Positions 50,388-59,523 are shown, numbered from the stretch's first letter. The stretch: 61,404 nucleotides of DNA from RGIG995 sp045543655 (GCA_045543655.1 JAZPXN010000032.1:1-61404), one strand, 5' to 3'. The notes: a model not told the origin generated them from the letters alone. Program-made: numbers and translations.

Positions 50388-51920
50388 TTACAGAACGATG
50401 CTTTCGCCGTCCATTTCAGCGGGCTGGGGGATGCCCAGAAGCTTAAGAATGGTGGGGGAAATATCGCACAGTTTGCCGCCCTCCCGCAGTTCGCAATCCT
50501 TGCCGATGACGGCGAAGGGAACGGGGTTGGTGGTGTGGGCGGTGAAGGGAGAACCGTCCTCAGCGATCATGCAATCGGCGTTGCCGTGGTCGGCGGTGAG
50601 AAGCATCACGCCGCCCATATTCAGAACGGCCTCGGCGGTGCGACCCACGCAGGCATCCACCGTCTCCACAGCCTTGACGGCCGCGTCGAAGATGCCGGTA
50701 TGACCGACCATATCGCAGTTAGCGTAATTGAGAATGACCACGTCGTATTTGCCGCTGTTGATGGCGTCAACCACCTTATCGCAGACGGGAACGGCGCTCA
50801 TTTCGGGCTGAAGATCGTAGGTGGCAACCTTGGGGGAAGCGACCAAGATCCGATCCTCGCCGGGATATTCCACCTCCACGCCGCCGTTGAAGAAGAAGGT
50901 GACGTGGGCGTATTTTTCGGTCTCGGCGATGCGAAGCTGGGTCATATTCTGCTTGGACAGATATTCGCCCAGGGTATTAACCAGGGACTGGGGCTTGAAG
51001 GCCACCTGCACGTTGGGCATGGAAGCGTCGTACTGGGTCATGCAGACGTAGAACACGTCCGGCTTGCCGCCCTTGCGCTCAAAGCCGCTGAAGTCGGGAT
51101 CCACGAAGGTACGGGTAATTTCCCGGGCGCGGTCGGGGCGGAAGTTGAAGAAGATCACGCTGTCCCCGGAAGCGATGCGCTCAGTACCGTTGACCACGGT
51201 GGGAAGAACGAATTCGTCGGTCAGATTCTTACCGTCTTCGTCCACGGTTTCGTAAGAAGCGCGGACGGCGGCCGCGGCATCGTCGGTCTTGACGCCTTCG
51301 CCGTATACGAGGGCGGCGTAAGCCTTGCCCACGCGATCCCAACGGTTATCACGGTCCATCCCGTAGAAACGTCCCATAACGGTGGCGATTTTACCGGCGC
51401 CGATCTTCTCAAATTCCGCATTGGCGGCGTCGATGAAATCTGCAGCGGAGGCGGGAGGAACGTCCCGTCCGTCCAGAAGGCCGTGGATATAAATCTTCGT
51501 CAGACCGAATTCCTTGGCCATGCGAACCAGAGCGTAGAGGTGTTCAATATGAGAATGAACCCCGCCGTCGGACAGAAGCCCCATCAGGTGCAGGGAGGAC
51601 CCCTTCGCCTTACAGTTTTCCATGGCGGCAACGAGGGCTTCGTTGGTCATCAAGGCCCCTTCTTTTGCGGCCTTAGTGATACGGGTCAGCTCCTGATAAA
51701 CTACCCGGCCGGCACCGATATTGGTGTGGCCGACCTCGGAGTTCCCCATCTGCCCATCGGGCAGGCCCACGTCCATCCCGGAAGCGCCGATTTTCGTGGT
51801 GGGGCAGGTGGAAAAGATCTTATCCAGATTGGGGGTATTGGCGGCCTCGATGGCGTTGACCTTTTTACAGTCGTTGAAGCCAAAGCCGTCCATAATGCAA
51901 AGAACCAGAGGTTTTTTCAT
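50388..51920 (-). CDS. gpmI: 2,3-bisphosphoglycerate-independent phosphoglycerate mutase GpmI
   Basis: A 510-residue alkaline-phosphatase-superfamily enzyme that interconverts 3- and 2-phosphoglycerate using two Mn ions. LVLCIMDGFGFND (first metal Asp), MGNSEVGHTNIGAGRVVYQ with the catalytic Ser, LHLMGLLSDGGVHSH, IHGLLDGRDVPP, VVINYANCDMVGHTG (here LNYANCDMVGHTGIFDAA) and LLTADHGNAD (late metal ligands) are present. ATG 51920 has GGAGAGAACGTG upstream. It follows tpiA by 12 bases. Confidence 0.95.
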   Translation of the reverse strand: MKKPLVLCIMDGFGFNDCKKVNAIEAANTPNLDKIFSTCPTTKIGASGMDVGLPDGQMGNSEVGHTNIGAGRVVYQELTRITKAAKEGALMTNEALVAAMENCKAKGSSLHLMGLLSDGGVHSHIEHLYALVRMAKEFGLTKIYIHGLLDGRDVPPASAADFIDAANAEFEKIGAGKIATVMGRFYGMDRDNRWDRVGKAYAALVYGEGVKTDDAAAAVRASYETVDEDGKNLTDEFVLPTVVNGTERIASGDSVIFFNFRPDRAREITRTFVDPDFSGFERKGGKPDVFYVCMTQYDASMPNVQVAFKPQSLVNTLGEYLSKQNMTQLRIAETEKYAHVTFFFNGGVEVEYPGEDRILVASPKVATYDLQPEMSAVPVCDKVVDAINSGKYDVVILNYANCDMVGHTGIFDAAVKAVETVDACVGRTAEAVLNMGGVMLLTADHGNADCMIAEDGSPFTAHTTNPVPFAVIGKDCELREGGKLCDISPTILKLLGIPQPAEMDGESIVL

Positions 51921-51932
51921 CACGTTCTCTCC

Positions 51933-52700
51933 TTATTTGGAGGCGGCGTTAACGATCGCGGTGAAATCGGGAACCTTCAGAGAGGCGCCACCGATCAGAC
52001 CGCCGTCAACGTTGTATTTGGCAAGCAGTTCGTCCGCATTGCCGGCGTTCATGGATCCGCCGTACTGAACGGTCACGGTCTCAGCCACTTCCTTGCCGTA
52101 AAGATCGGCAACGGCGGCACGGACGGCACCGTTGGTCTCGTCAGCCTGGTCGGCGGTGGCGGTAAGGCCGGTGCCGATGGCCCAGACGGGCTCGTAAGCG
52201 ATGATAACGTTCTTCAGATCCTCGGCCTTGACGTTGAGAAGAGCCAGCTTGGTCTGCATCCCGACCACTTCGTTGGTAACGCCGTTGACCCGCTGATCCT
52301 TCAGCTCGCCAACGCACAGAATGACCTTCAGACCGGCGGCCAGAGCAGTCAGAACCTTCTTGTTGCAGGTCTCGTCGGTTTCGGCATAGTACTGACGGCG
52401 TTCGCTGTGGCCGATAATGACGTATTCCACGCCCAGATCGTTGAGCATATCAGCGGCAATTTCACCGGTGAAAGCACCCTTTGCTTCAAAATGGATATTC
52501 TGAGCGCCGATCTTGATGTTGGTGCCCTTGGCGGCTTCGACGGCGTTCTGCAGGCAGACGTAGGGAACGCAGCAGACGACTTCACACTTAGCGTCGGCCA
52601 CGCAGGGAGCCAGCTCCTTGATGAAAGCGGTGGTTTCGGAAGGGGTCTTATTCATCTTCCAGTTGCCGGCGATGACGGTTTTTCTCAGTTCGGTATTCAT
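51933..52700 (-). CDS. tpiA: Triosephosphate isomerase TpiA
   Basis: A 255-residue TIM barrel: VIAGNWKMNKTPSET with the catalytic Lys and Asn, YVIIGHSERRQYYAET with the catalytic His, IIAYEPVWAIGTGLTAT with the catalytic Glu, and VQYGGSMNAGNADELLA and GLIGGASLKVPDF at the phosphate site. It interconverts dihydroxyacetone phosphate and glyceraldehyde 3-phosphate. Second gene of the glycolytic operon, AGGAG ribosome site. Confidence 0.96.
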   Translation of the reverse strand: MNTELRKTVIAGNWKMNKTPSETTAFIKELAPCVADAKCEVVCCVPYVCLQNAVEAAKGTNIKIGAQNIHFEAKGAFTGEIAADMLNDLGVEYVIIGHSERRQYYAETDETCNKKVLTALAAGLKVILCVGELKDQRVNGVTNEVVGMQTKLALLNVKAEDLKNVIIAYEPVWAIGTGLTATADQADETNGAVRAAVADLYGKEVAETVTVQYGGSMNAGNADELLAKYNVDGGLIGGASLKVPDFTAIVNAASK

Positions 52701-52771
52701 GTTGATTTCTCCTCTTCAAAATCCTGCACAGAGACGGTTGCCTCTGTGCAGTAGTATTATGATGGTTTTCC

Positions 52772-53971
52772 TTATTTGTCCTGCAGGCAGGCGATACCGG
52801 GCAGCTCGAGGCCTTCGAGGAATTCGAGGGAGGCGCCGCCGCCGGTGGAAATATGGGTGATCTTAGAGGCAAAGCCCAGCTGTTCGCAGGCCGCGGCAGA
52901 GTCACCGCCACCGACGATGGTGATGGCGTCGGATTCGGCCAGAGCCTTGGCTACGGCGATGGTACCCTGAGCAAGGGTGGGATTCTCAAACACGCCCATG
53001 GGCCCGTTCCAGACCACGGTCTTGGCGGACTTGGCGGCGTCGGCGAAGAGCTCCCGGGTCTTGGGACCGATGTCCAGACCCATCTTATCTGCGGGGATCT
53101 CCGTGGAGGGAACCACTTCCACGGCCAGCTCGGCATCAATGGGATCGGGGAATGCGGGAGAGATGACGGTATCCACGGGCAGAAGCAGCTTCACGCCCTT
53201 TTCTTCCGCCTTCTTCAGCATATTGCGGCAGTAATCCAGCTTGGATTCATCCAGCAGGGAGGTACCGACGGAATAGCCCTGAGCGGCAAGGAAGGTATAG
53301 GCCATACCGCCGCCGATGATCAGGGTGTCAACCTTGGTCAGCAGGTTATCGATAACGTTCAGCTTGTCGGCAACCTTGGCACCGCCGAGGATGGCAACGA
53401 AGGGACGTTCGGGATCGGCAAGGGCCTTCCCCATCACGCCGATTTCCTTCTGGATCAGATAACCGCAGACGGCGGGCAGATAAGCGGCAACGCCGGCAGT
53501 GGAGGCGTGGGCGCGGTGAGCGGCGCCGAAGGCGTCGTTGACGTAAATTTCAGCCATGGAAGCCATTTCCTTGGCAAATTCGGGATCGTTCTTTTCTTCC
53601 CGCTTATCGAAACGGGTGTTTTCAAGAAGCATCACTTCGCCGTTCTTGAGGGCGGCAGCCTTCGCCTTGGCGTCGGGGCCGATGGTGTCGGCGGCAAGAG
53701 GAACTTCAACGCCGAGAAGCTCGGTCAGACGGGCGGCAACGGGAGCGAGGGAGTACTTGGGAATGATCTCGCCCTTAGGCTTGCCCATGTGGGAGCAAAG
53801 GATGACTTTCGCACCCTGACCCATCAGATATTTGATGGTGGGGAGGGCTTCGACGATACGCTTGTCGCTGGTAATAACGCCGTCCTTCAGGGGGACGTTG
53901 AAATCGCAGCGAACGAGGACGGTCTTGCCGGCAACGGCAATGTCTTCTACGTTTTTCTTGTTGTAGTTCAT
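52772..53971 (-). CDS. pgk: Phosphoglycerate kinase Pgk
   Basis: A 399-residue two-domain kinase: VLVRCDFNVPLKDG, RIVEALPTIKYLMGQGAKVILCSHMGKP, LLENTRFDKREEKND, NDAFGAAHRAHASTAG in the N-domain, then AILGGAKVADKL, GGGMAYTFLAA, WNGPMGVFE and GGGDSAAACEQLG, STGGGASLEFLEG in the C-domain that binds nucleotide. It makes ATP from 1,3-bisphosphoglycerate. First gene of the operon; 70 bases separate it from tpiA. AAGGAG ribosome site. Confidence 0.96.
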   Translation of the reverse strand: MNYNKKNVEDIAVAGKTVLVRCDFNVPLKDGVITSDKRIVEALPTIKYLMGQGAKVILCSHMGKPKGEIIPKYSLAPVAARLTELLGVEVPLAADTIGPDAKAKAAALKNGEVMLLENTRFDKREEKNDPEFAKEMASMAEIYVNDAFGAAHRAHASTAGVAAYLPAVCGYLIQKEIGVMGKALADPERPFVAILGGAKVADKLNVIDNLLTKVDTLIIGGGMAYTFLAAQGYSVGTSLLDESKLDYCRNMLKKAEEKGVKLLLPVDTVISPAFPDPIDAELAVEVVPSTEIPADKMGLDIGPKTRELFADAAKSAKTVVWNGPMGVFENPTLAQGTIAVAKALAESDAITIVGGGDSAAACEQLGFASKITHISTGGGASLEFLEGLELPGIACLQDK

Positions 53972-54050
53972 GCTATTTTACACTCCTTGAAAAAGAATAA
54001 AATTTAACAAAATACAGGGAACGAGCGGGACGATATCCGCTCAAAGTTTA

Positions 54051-54079
54051 TTATACCACAATTTACCTTATAATGCAAG
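54051..54079 (-). promoter_or_regulatory. Promoter of the glycolytic operon
   Basis: Minus-strand TTGCAT (54079-54074), 17-base spacer, TATAAT (54056-54051). The leader contains a GAGCGG/CCGCTC hairpin around 54022-54043. Confidence 0.75.
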
Positions 54080-54094
54080 CGTTTTTCGCAGGTT

Positions 54095-54628
54095 TTAATC
54101 TTTTTTCAAATTTTCCCCCTTGCCGCCGGGAAAGATCCCCGGATAACGCCCCAAAATCCGCAGGGGAATCCAGGTAATGACGCCGCAAAAGGCAGACGAA
54201 ATCCCCAGCAGAGGCAGAAGCCTCCATACCGAGGGAGAAATCACCAGCGAGGCCGCCGCCAGCTGTCCTACGCCGTGAAGCACCGCCCCGGAGGCGCTGA
54301 CGCCCAAGGAAGAAAAGCACCGGAATCTTTTCAGCAGCGCCATACCGCAAACCGACAAGACTGCGCCGCAGAGGCCGAACAGCAGCCCCGAAAGGCGACC
54401 GAGAAACAGAGAACTCAGCACCGCCCGCAGCACAGAAAACAACAGCGCCGCCGGAAAGGAATATTGATACAGTACCGCGAGGGTGACGATATTTGCAAGG
54501 CCCAGCTTCACCCCCGGGACGGGGATCTGAAGGGGAAGAACCGATTCCACCCAGGACAGGATCAACGCCGCCGCCAGAAGCAATCCCATCCGGGCCACGG
54601 TGCGGGCAGAAAAGCGCTTATCCGACAA
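54095..54628 (-). CDS. Gx transporter family membrane protein (Hpre_diP_synt_I type)
   Basis: A roughly 177-residue, multi-helix membrane protein: ALILSWVESVLPLQIPVPGVKLGLANIVTLAVLYQYSF is the diagnostic N-terminal block of the family once annotated heptaprenyl diphosphate synthase component I, followed by FLGRLSGLLFGLCGAVLSV, GAVLHGVGQLAAASLV and a cytoplasmic basic tail. It resembles small S-component-like transporters. TTG 54628 (AGAGGTGG upstream) overlaps the NusG-domain gene by 11 bases; an upstream frame to 54664 is less likely. Last gene of the ApbE operon. Confidence 0.8.
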   Translation of the reverse strand: MSDKRFSARTVARMGLLLAAALILSWVESVLPLQIPVPGVKLGLANIVTLAVLYQYSFPAALLFSVLRAVLSSLFLGRLSGLLFGLCGAVLSVCGMALLKRFRCFSSLGVSASGAVLHGVGQLAAASLVISPSVWRLLPLLGISSAFCGVITWIPLRILGRYPGIFPGGKGENLKKD

Positions 54629-54965
54629 GGGCGTCCACCTCTTTTCCGGAGATCTCCACGGCAATGCGGTTCGGGACGCACAGAATCACCTGACCGGCGG
54701 AGGAGATTTCACCCATTTCTTCACAAAGGCCGTCGGGACAGGTGGAATTCTCCACCCAAACGGCGCCGTTTTTCACAATCACCCGCATTCCGTCCCCCAG
54801 ATCAAGGTCGGCGTCCCGCTTCAGAGAACCCTGATAGACGACCTTATCTTTTACGGTGACGGTGACGGTTTTGCCCTGCTCCTTCGGAAAAAACCACAGA
54901 ACGAAGCAGACCGCCGTCAGCGCGGCGATCAACACGAAATCCCAGATTCTGACCCGATCGTTCAT
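54618..54965 (-). CDS. NusG domain II-containing membrane-anchored protein
   Basis: A 115-residue protein with one N-terminal membrane segment (VRIWDFVLIAALTAVCFVLWFF) and an external NusG domain II: VTVTVKDKVVYQGSLKRDADLDLGDGMRVIVKNGAVWVENSTCPDGLCEEMG followed by VILCVPNRIAVEISG. The CPDGLC pair is typical. It lies between apbE and the Gx transporter gene in one unit. The same combination of families occurs, from memory, in flavin-based extracellular electron transfer loci. Confidence 0.87.
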   Translation of the reverse strand: MNDRVRIWDFVLIAALTAVCFVLWFFPKEQGKTVTVTVKDKVVYQGSLKRDADLDLGDGMRVIVKNGAVWVENSTCPDGLCEEMGEISSAGQVILCVPNRIAVEISGKEVDALVG

Positions 54966-54971
54966 AAAAAA

Positions 54972-55970
54972 TTATTCCAATCTGTACTGATCCGACGTCA
55001 AAGAAAACCGGTCGGCAACCCCGTCGCTGACGATCACCCGTCCGTCGGCACAAACGAAAATCGCCTCCGAGGGCAAAAAGCCTTCCGTATTCTGAAGCGC
55101 CTCGTAAAGGGCAAAACCCTCCTTCTCCCCCATCAGCCACAGCGCCGTGGCCATCATGTCCGCCTGAGCGCCGTCGGCGCAAAGAACGGTAACCGAAAGA
55201 AGGTCGCTCTGACGGGGATAGCCGGTTTTTGCGTCAAGCAGGTGATGATAAACCGTTCCGGTATATTCAAAATACCGTTCGTAGGCCCCTGACGTAACCA
55301 CGGAGCAATCGGTGACCGACAAGATCCCCAGATAGTCCGAGGCCCCTCCCTTCGGATCTCGGATCCCGATGCGGAAGGGGCTTCCGTTCCGTGTTCCGAA
55401 GACGGCAACGTTTCCTCCGAACGAAACCACGCCGGCGTCCGCGCCCGCCGATTTTAGGGCAGTTACCGCATAATCTGCGCCGTACCCCTTCCCCACGCTG
55501 CCGATATCCACGCCCGTTCCGGCCCTGGAAAAAACGACCGAATCGCCGGTCAGCGTAAGACGGTCGAAGCCTACCCGAGACAGGGTATCAAGGATCTCCT
55601 CTTCCAACGGAGGGACGGTAGCCCGGTTGACGTCCCATAGCTCCGACAAGGGGGCGACGGTCAGATCGAAGACCCCGTTCGTCTTTTCGTACAATATACC
55701 GCTTTGGTTTAAGATCCTGGCAAGATCCGCAGATATTTTCAATTCCTCCCCATCCACGGAAGCGGTGAATTGCTTCGTTCCGTCGGGAGACAGAAGTCTC
55801 TGCCCTTCCGCTGCGGCGGCGGCAAAAACGGCGATGGGATCCCGGCCGCCCCACACCCGAACGGTACAGAGCGTATCGTAGGCCCAGGTCTGCCCTTCCG
55901 CCGGAGCCGCCCCACAGGAGGTGCAAAGAAGAAGTCCTGCGAAAAGGATCAGACAAACTATTTTTTTCAT
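54972..55970 (-). CDS. apbE: FAD:protein FMN transferase ApbE (lipoprotein)
   Basis: A 332-residue ApbE. MKKIVCLILFAGLLLCTSCGAAP is a lipoprotein signal peptide (lipobox CTSC). FDLTVAPLSELWDV, GVDIGSVGKGYGADYAV, VVSFGGNVAVFGTR and HHLLDAKTGYPRQSDLLSVTVLCADGAQADMMATALWLMG contain the FAD/metal-binding and catalytic residues. It attaches FMN from FAD to Thr/Ser of exported flavoproteins. ATG 55970 overlaps the stop of a small upstream gene (ATGA); a longer start at 55982 is possible. Outer face of the membrane. Confidence 0.92.
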   Translation of the reverse strand: MKKIVCLILFAGLLLCTSCGAAPAEGQTWAYDTLCTVRVWGGRDPIAVFAAAAAEGQRLLSPDGTKQFTASVDGEELKISADLARILNQSGILYEKTNGVFDLTVAPLSELWDVNRATVPPLEEEILDTLSRVGFDRLTLTGDSVVFSRAGTGVDIGSVGKGYGADYAVTALKSAGADAGVVSFGGNVAVFGTRNGSPFRIGIRDPKGGASDYLGILSVTDCSVVTSGAYERYFEYTGTVYHHLLDAKTGYPRQSDLLSVTVLCADGAQADMMATALWLMGEKEGFALYEALQNTEGFLPSEAIFVCADGRVIVSDGVADRFSLTSDQYRLE

Positions 55971-56128
55971 CGTGCGAACCATTGCTTCACCGTATAAACG
56001 ATCGCCTCGAACGCGGACATATCACCCATTCCGGTCCAGGCGGGCAGGCAATTCAGCACCGCCACCGCCACGCAAACGCAAACGGCCGCGCAAAGGATGA
56101 TCCATAGGGGATTCTGTTTCGGATTCAC
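55967..56128 (-). CDS. Small single-span membrane protein (53 aa) leading the apbE operon
   Basis: The GTG at 56128 has GGGAGG 8 bases upstream and a promoter ending 31 bases before it. The product MNPKQNPLWIILCAAVCVCV continues with a hydrophobic stretch to about residue 28 and then a ~25-residue tail ending VKQWFAR. Its stop overlaps the apbE start (ATGA), a sign of real translation. No family recognised; a small partner of the ApbE/NusG-domain/Gx set is likely. Confidence 0.65.
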   Translation of the reverse strand: MNPKQNPLWIILCAAVCVCVAVAVLNCLPAWTGMGDMSAFEAIVYTVKQWFAR

Positions 56129-56158
56129 TGTTCATTCCTCCCGAATACTGTTACTCAT

Positions 56159-56187
56159 ATTATACCGCAAATCGGCGGGAAAGTCAA
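56159..56187 (-). promoter_or_regulatory. Promoter of the apbE operon
   Basis: Minus-strand TTGACT (56187-56182), 17-base spacer, TATAAT (56164-56159). Confidence 0.85.
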
Positions 56188-56224
56188 TAGGAACGGAACT
56201 TTTCGTGCCATTTTTCAAGACCCC

Positions 56225-56253
56225 TTGCATTTAAAATAAAAAAGTGCTATAAT
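56225..56253 (+). promoter_or_regulatory. Promoter of the beta-lactamase-fold/topB unit
   Basis: TTGCAT (56225-56230), 17-base spacer, TATAAT (56248-56253), 31 bases before the start codon. Confidence 0.8.
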
Positions 56254-56284
56254 AGATAAAGATCATAAGAAAAGGATTGGGCCT

Positions 56285-57349
56285 ATGAACTACAACAAAA
56301 TCCGGGACGAAAAATTCACCGCGACCCTCACCGACCGGCTGACGGGCATTCTGACCCGAAACGTCTGCAAGGGCATTTCCGCAGCAGTCTGCGGGGAGGC
56401 GTCGGTCTTATTGCGGGGTTGCGCCGGAATTCAGAGCCACGCGGACAATTCTCCGGTAACGGCGGAGAGCGTGTTCTGGGCAGACCAGCTGGCCGCTCCG
56501 GTGGTGGCCTACGTAGCGTGGAAGCTTCACGAAGAAGGAATTCTGGATCTGAACCGCCCCTTGACCGAATATACGGCGGAGCCCTTCCTGCCCGGAGAGC
56601 GGAATCTGGATTACGTCACCGGCCGCGCGGTTCTGTCTCAGACCTCGGGCTTCCCCATGCGCAAGCATCCCACCATGCCCACCCACATCGAGTTGATGCC
56701 CACCACCGTATTTTCGTATTCGAATTACGCCCTTTTATATCTGCAGCGCGCCATGGAGCAGGCGGCGAAGACCGATCTGCAGACCCTGGCGGAGGAGACG
56801 GTCTTCAAGCCCTTCCGGATGCGCTCGTCCTCCTTCGTGTGGAAGGACGAATTTACCGACCGCTTCGCCCATCCCCACGTGAAAGGGGAGCCCAATCTGA
56901 AGGTGCGGGCCGAAAAGCCCAACGCATCTAAATTTTTCTACACCACCCCCACGGACTACTGCCTGTTTATGAACAAGCTTTTCGTGCCCCAGACCTCCCG
57001 CAAATGCCTGGCGCCCCTGACTCTGGAAAAGATGCTGCAGCCCCAGATCGAGTTGTTCGGCGGGCTGAAATGGACGGCGGGCATGGGATATGCGGAAGAA
57101 AAAAACGGGAAGTATTTCTGGCAGTTTGGAGACAACGAAGGAAGCAAGACGCTGGCCTTCATTGATCCTGAAGCAGGTCTCTGCGTTTGCGTTGCCGCCA
57201 ACGACTCCCACGGATTTGACGCGATCCGGGCCTTCTGCAAGGAAGCCTTCGGCGAATCCTTCGGCCCTTGGGAAAAATACAGCGGATTTTCTCTGGAAAA
57301 GGCCGCCTTTGACCGAAAGGTAAAGGCCGCAAAGAAAAAGTACAGTTAA
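56285..57349 (+). CDS. Beta-lactamase/penicillin-binding-fold protein, apparently lacking catalytic Ser and Lys
   Basis: A 354-residue member of the serine beta-lactamase-like (class C/esterase) superfamily: VTAESVFWADQLAAPVVAYVAWKLHEEGILDLNRPLTEY, LSQTSGFPMRKH, TVFSYSNYALLYLQRAMEQ and GMGYAEEKNGKYFWQFGDNEGSKTLAFIDPEAGLCVCVAAN. The first block aligns with the canonical SxxK region (iaSxSKpftA), but here it reads DQLAAP (about residues 67-72): Ser is Gln and Lys is Ala. The YSN motif is kept (145-147), while the third HxG-like motif is altered (QFGDN). It is probably not a hydrolase; a binding role is possible. No signal peptide. Followed 14 bases later by topB. Confidence 0.75.
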   Translation: MNYNKIRDEKFTATLTDRLTGILTRNVCKGISAAVCGEASVLLRGCAGIQSHADNSPVTAESVFWADQLAAPVVAYVAWKLHEEGILDLNRPLTEYTAEPFLPGERNLDYVTGRAVLSQTSGFPMRKHPTMPTHIELMPTTVFSYSNYALLYLQRAMEQAAKTDLQTLAEETVFKPFRMRSSSFVWKDEFTDRFAHPHVKGEPNLKVRAEKPNASKFFYTTPTDYCLFMNKLFVPQTSRKCLAPLTLEKMLQPQIELFGGLKWTAGMGYAEEKNGKYFWQFGDNEGSKTLAFIDPEAGLCVCVAANDSHGFDAIRAFCKEAFGESFGPWEKYSGFSLEKAAFDRKVKAAKKKYS

Positions 57350-57363
57350 AAAGGATCTCCTTC

Positions 57364-59496
57364 ATGCAGCTGATCATTGCCGAAAAGCCCAGCCTCGGCC
57401 GCAATATCGTGGCCTCCATCGAGGAAGGAAAAAAAGACAAACTGAATAAAAAAACCGGCTATTACGAGGGCGAGCACTACGTCGTCACCTGGGCCTTCGG
57501 CCATCTGTTTTCTCTGGCCGATATCGAGGAATATTCGCCTCTGCCCGAGGGAAAGACCCGCTGGAGCATGGACAATCTCCCCTGCTTTCCCAAGAAATTC
57601 CGCTATAACCTGAAGATGGGGGACGATAAGAAGCCCGACGACGGGGTCATCCGGCAGTTCAATACCATCCGGATGCTTTGCCGGCGGGAGAATATCGACA
57701 CCGTCATCAATGCGGGAGACTCCGACCGGGAGGGCGAGATCATCGTTCGCACCTGCGTGAGCAAGGCCTTTGACGGCAATATCACCAAGCCCTTTAAGCG
57801 GCTGTGGCTTCCCGACCAGACCGCCCAGACCATTCTTGCGGCCCTGGACGAATTGCCCGACGAGAGCAACTACGATAATCTGGCCAGAGAAGGCTACGCC
57901 CGCACTTATATGGACTGGCTCTACGGGGTCAATCTCACCCGGTACGCCACCCTGAAGACCGGCTCTCTTCTGCGGGTAGGACGGGTTATCATTCCCATCG
58001 TCAAGGCCATCTACGACCGGGATATGGCCATCAAGAATTTCGTTCCCGATATTTATTACGCCGTCGTCTCCAAGGCAGAAACCAACGGAGAGACGGTGGA
58101 ATTGACCTCCAAGCACAAATTCCCCAAGGAAGAAAAGGATAAGGCCCTCGCCCTATGTCAGAAATACAACGGGGCCGACGCGGTAGTCACCGGGGTCAAA
58201 AAGCGGAAAACCACCCTGAATCCCGGCAAACTTTATTCCCTTTCCACCCTGCAGAACACCCTGGGGAAAAAATACAAAATGCCCATGGAAGAGTCCCTTG
58301 CCATCGTGCAAAAGCTGTACGAGGCGGGATATCTGACCTATCCCCGCACCAATTCCGAATATCTTGCCACCGCAGAGCAGGACAAGATCAAAAAGGTGCT
58401 GGAGGGGGTTCGGAAAATCGGCTATCCGGTGGAATTCAAGTTCAAGAAAACTATTTTTGACGATTCGAAGATCGAATCCCACTCCGCTCTGACCCCTACC
58501 TACAAGATTCCCTCGAAGGCCAATCTGTCCGAGAAGGAATTCCAGGTCTATTCCACGGTCATGCGGCGCTTCGTTGCCGTCTTCTGCTCCGAGGAATGTC
58601 TTGCGGAAAAAACCGAAATCACCATCGACGTAGGCGGCATGGAGGAATTCCTGCTGAAGGGCACCGTCATCGTTTCTCCCGGCTGGATGAAATACGACGA
58701 CGGAGGACAGAAGGATAAGCTGTTGCCCAATCTGTCCAAGGGAGACAAGGTCAACACCGCCTTTGAACCGGTAGAAAAGGAAACCGCACCTCCCAAGCAT
58801 TATACCATCGAAACTCTGAACAATTACCTGAAAAATCCCTTCCGGGAAGAGAAGGCAAGCATTGAATCGGAGGACGATGCGGAAGAATACCGGGCCATTT
58901 TCGAGGGGCTGGAGTTAGGAACCGAAGCCACCCGTACCGGCATTATCGACAACGCCCGGAAGAGCGAATACATCCTGCTGAAAAAGGACGTGTATACCAT
59001 TCTCCCCCGGGGCGTCTATCTGATCGAAGCCTTGATGCGCATGGAAATATCCATGGATAAATACAAAACCTCCGAGTTGGGCAAGGCCCTGAAGGCGGTC
59101 TACCGGGGTGAAATTACCGTAGAAGACAGCGTAGGGCTGGCGGAAAAGGAAATTGCCGCCGTTTTCGCTTCGGTCCACAGGGACTCCACGCCGGAAACCG
59201 ACGTATACGACGGGTTTTTCATGGACGAGGCGGGGGTCTGTCCCCTCTGCGGCGGAAAGGTCGTGAAGGGCAGATACGGCTACGGATGCATGAATTACAA
59301 AGAAAAAGGCTGTAAATTCACCATTTGGAATACCATCTGCGGCCGGGTCATTCCGCTCTCTGCCGCCCGGGATATCCTGGCGAAGGGCATCTCGGCAAAG
59401 CTGGTGGGATTCGTCTCCCCCCGCACGGGACGAAGCTTCGATGCAAAATTGAAATGGAGCCCCGAAGAGAAAAAAGTGGTTTTTGAATTTGACTAA
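57364..59496 (+). CDS. topB: DNA topoisomerase III, TopB
   Basis: A 710-residue type IA topoisomerase: LIIAEKPSLGRNIVASI (Toprim Glu), VVTWAFGHLFSLADI, TVINAGDSDREGEIIVR (Toprim DxDxxxE), MDWLYGVNLTRYATL, LYSLSTLQNTLGKKYKM and the active-site Tyr in GYLTYPRTNSEYLAT. LGTEATRTGIIDNARK and a C-terminal zinc-ribbon-like CPLCGGKVVKGRYGYGCMNYKEKGC complete it. It relaxes negative supercoils and unlinks DNA in the cytoplasm. RVGRVIIPIV replaces the more usual SVGRVQTP. Starts 14 bases after the preceding gene. Confidence 0.93.
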   Translation: MQLIIAEKPSLGRNIVASIEEGKKDKLNKKTGYYEGEHYVVTWAFGHLFSLADIEEYSPLPEGKTRWSMDNLPCFPKKFRYNLKMGDDKKPDDGVIRQFNTIRMLCRRENIDTVINAGDSDREGEIIVRTCVSKAFDGNITKPFKRLWLPDQTAQTILAALDELPDESNYDNLAREGYARTYMDWLYGVNLTRYATLKTGSLLRVGRVIIPIVKAIYDRDMAIKNFVPDIYYAVVSKAETNGETVELTSKHKFPKEEKDKALALCQKYNGADAVVTGVKKRKTTLNPGKLYSLSTLQNTLGKKYKMPMEESLAIVQKLYEAGYLTYPRTNSEYLATAEQDKIKKVLEGVRKIGYPVEFKFKKTIFDDSKIESHSALTPTYKIPSKANLSEKEFQVYSTVMRRFVAVFCSEECLAEKTEITIDVGGMEEFLLKGTVIVSPGWMKYDDGGQKDKLLPNLSKGDKVNTAFEPVEKETAPPKHYTIETLNNYLKNPFREEKASIESEDDAEEYRAIFEGLELGTEATRTGIIDNARKSEYILLKKDVYTILPRGVYLIEALMRMEISMDKYKTSELGKALKAVYRGEITVEDSVGLAEKEIAAVFASVHRDSTPETDVYDGFFMDEAGVCPLCGGKVVKGRYGYGCMNYKEKGCKFTIWNTICGRVIPLSAARDILAKGISAKLVGFVSPRTGRSFDAKLKWSPEEKKVVFEFD

Positions 59497-59523
59497 TCTA
59501 TATTATAAAAGGTGGAATACGTT

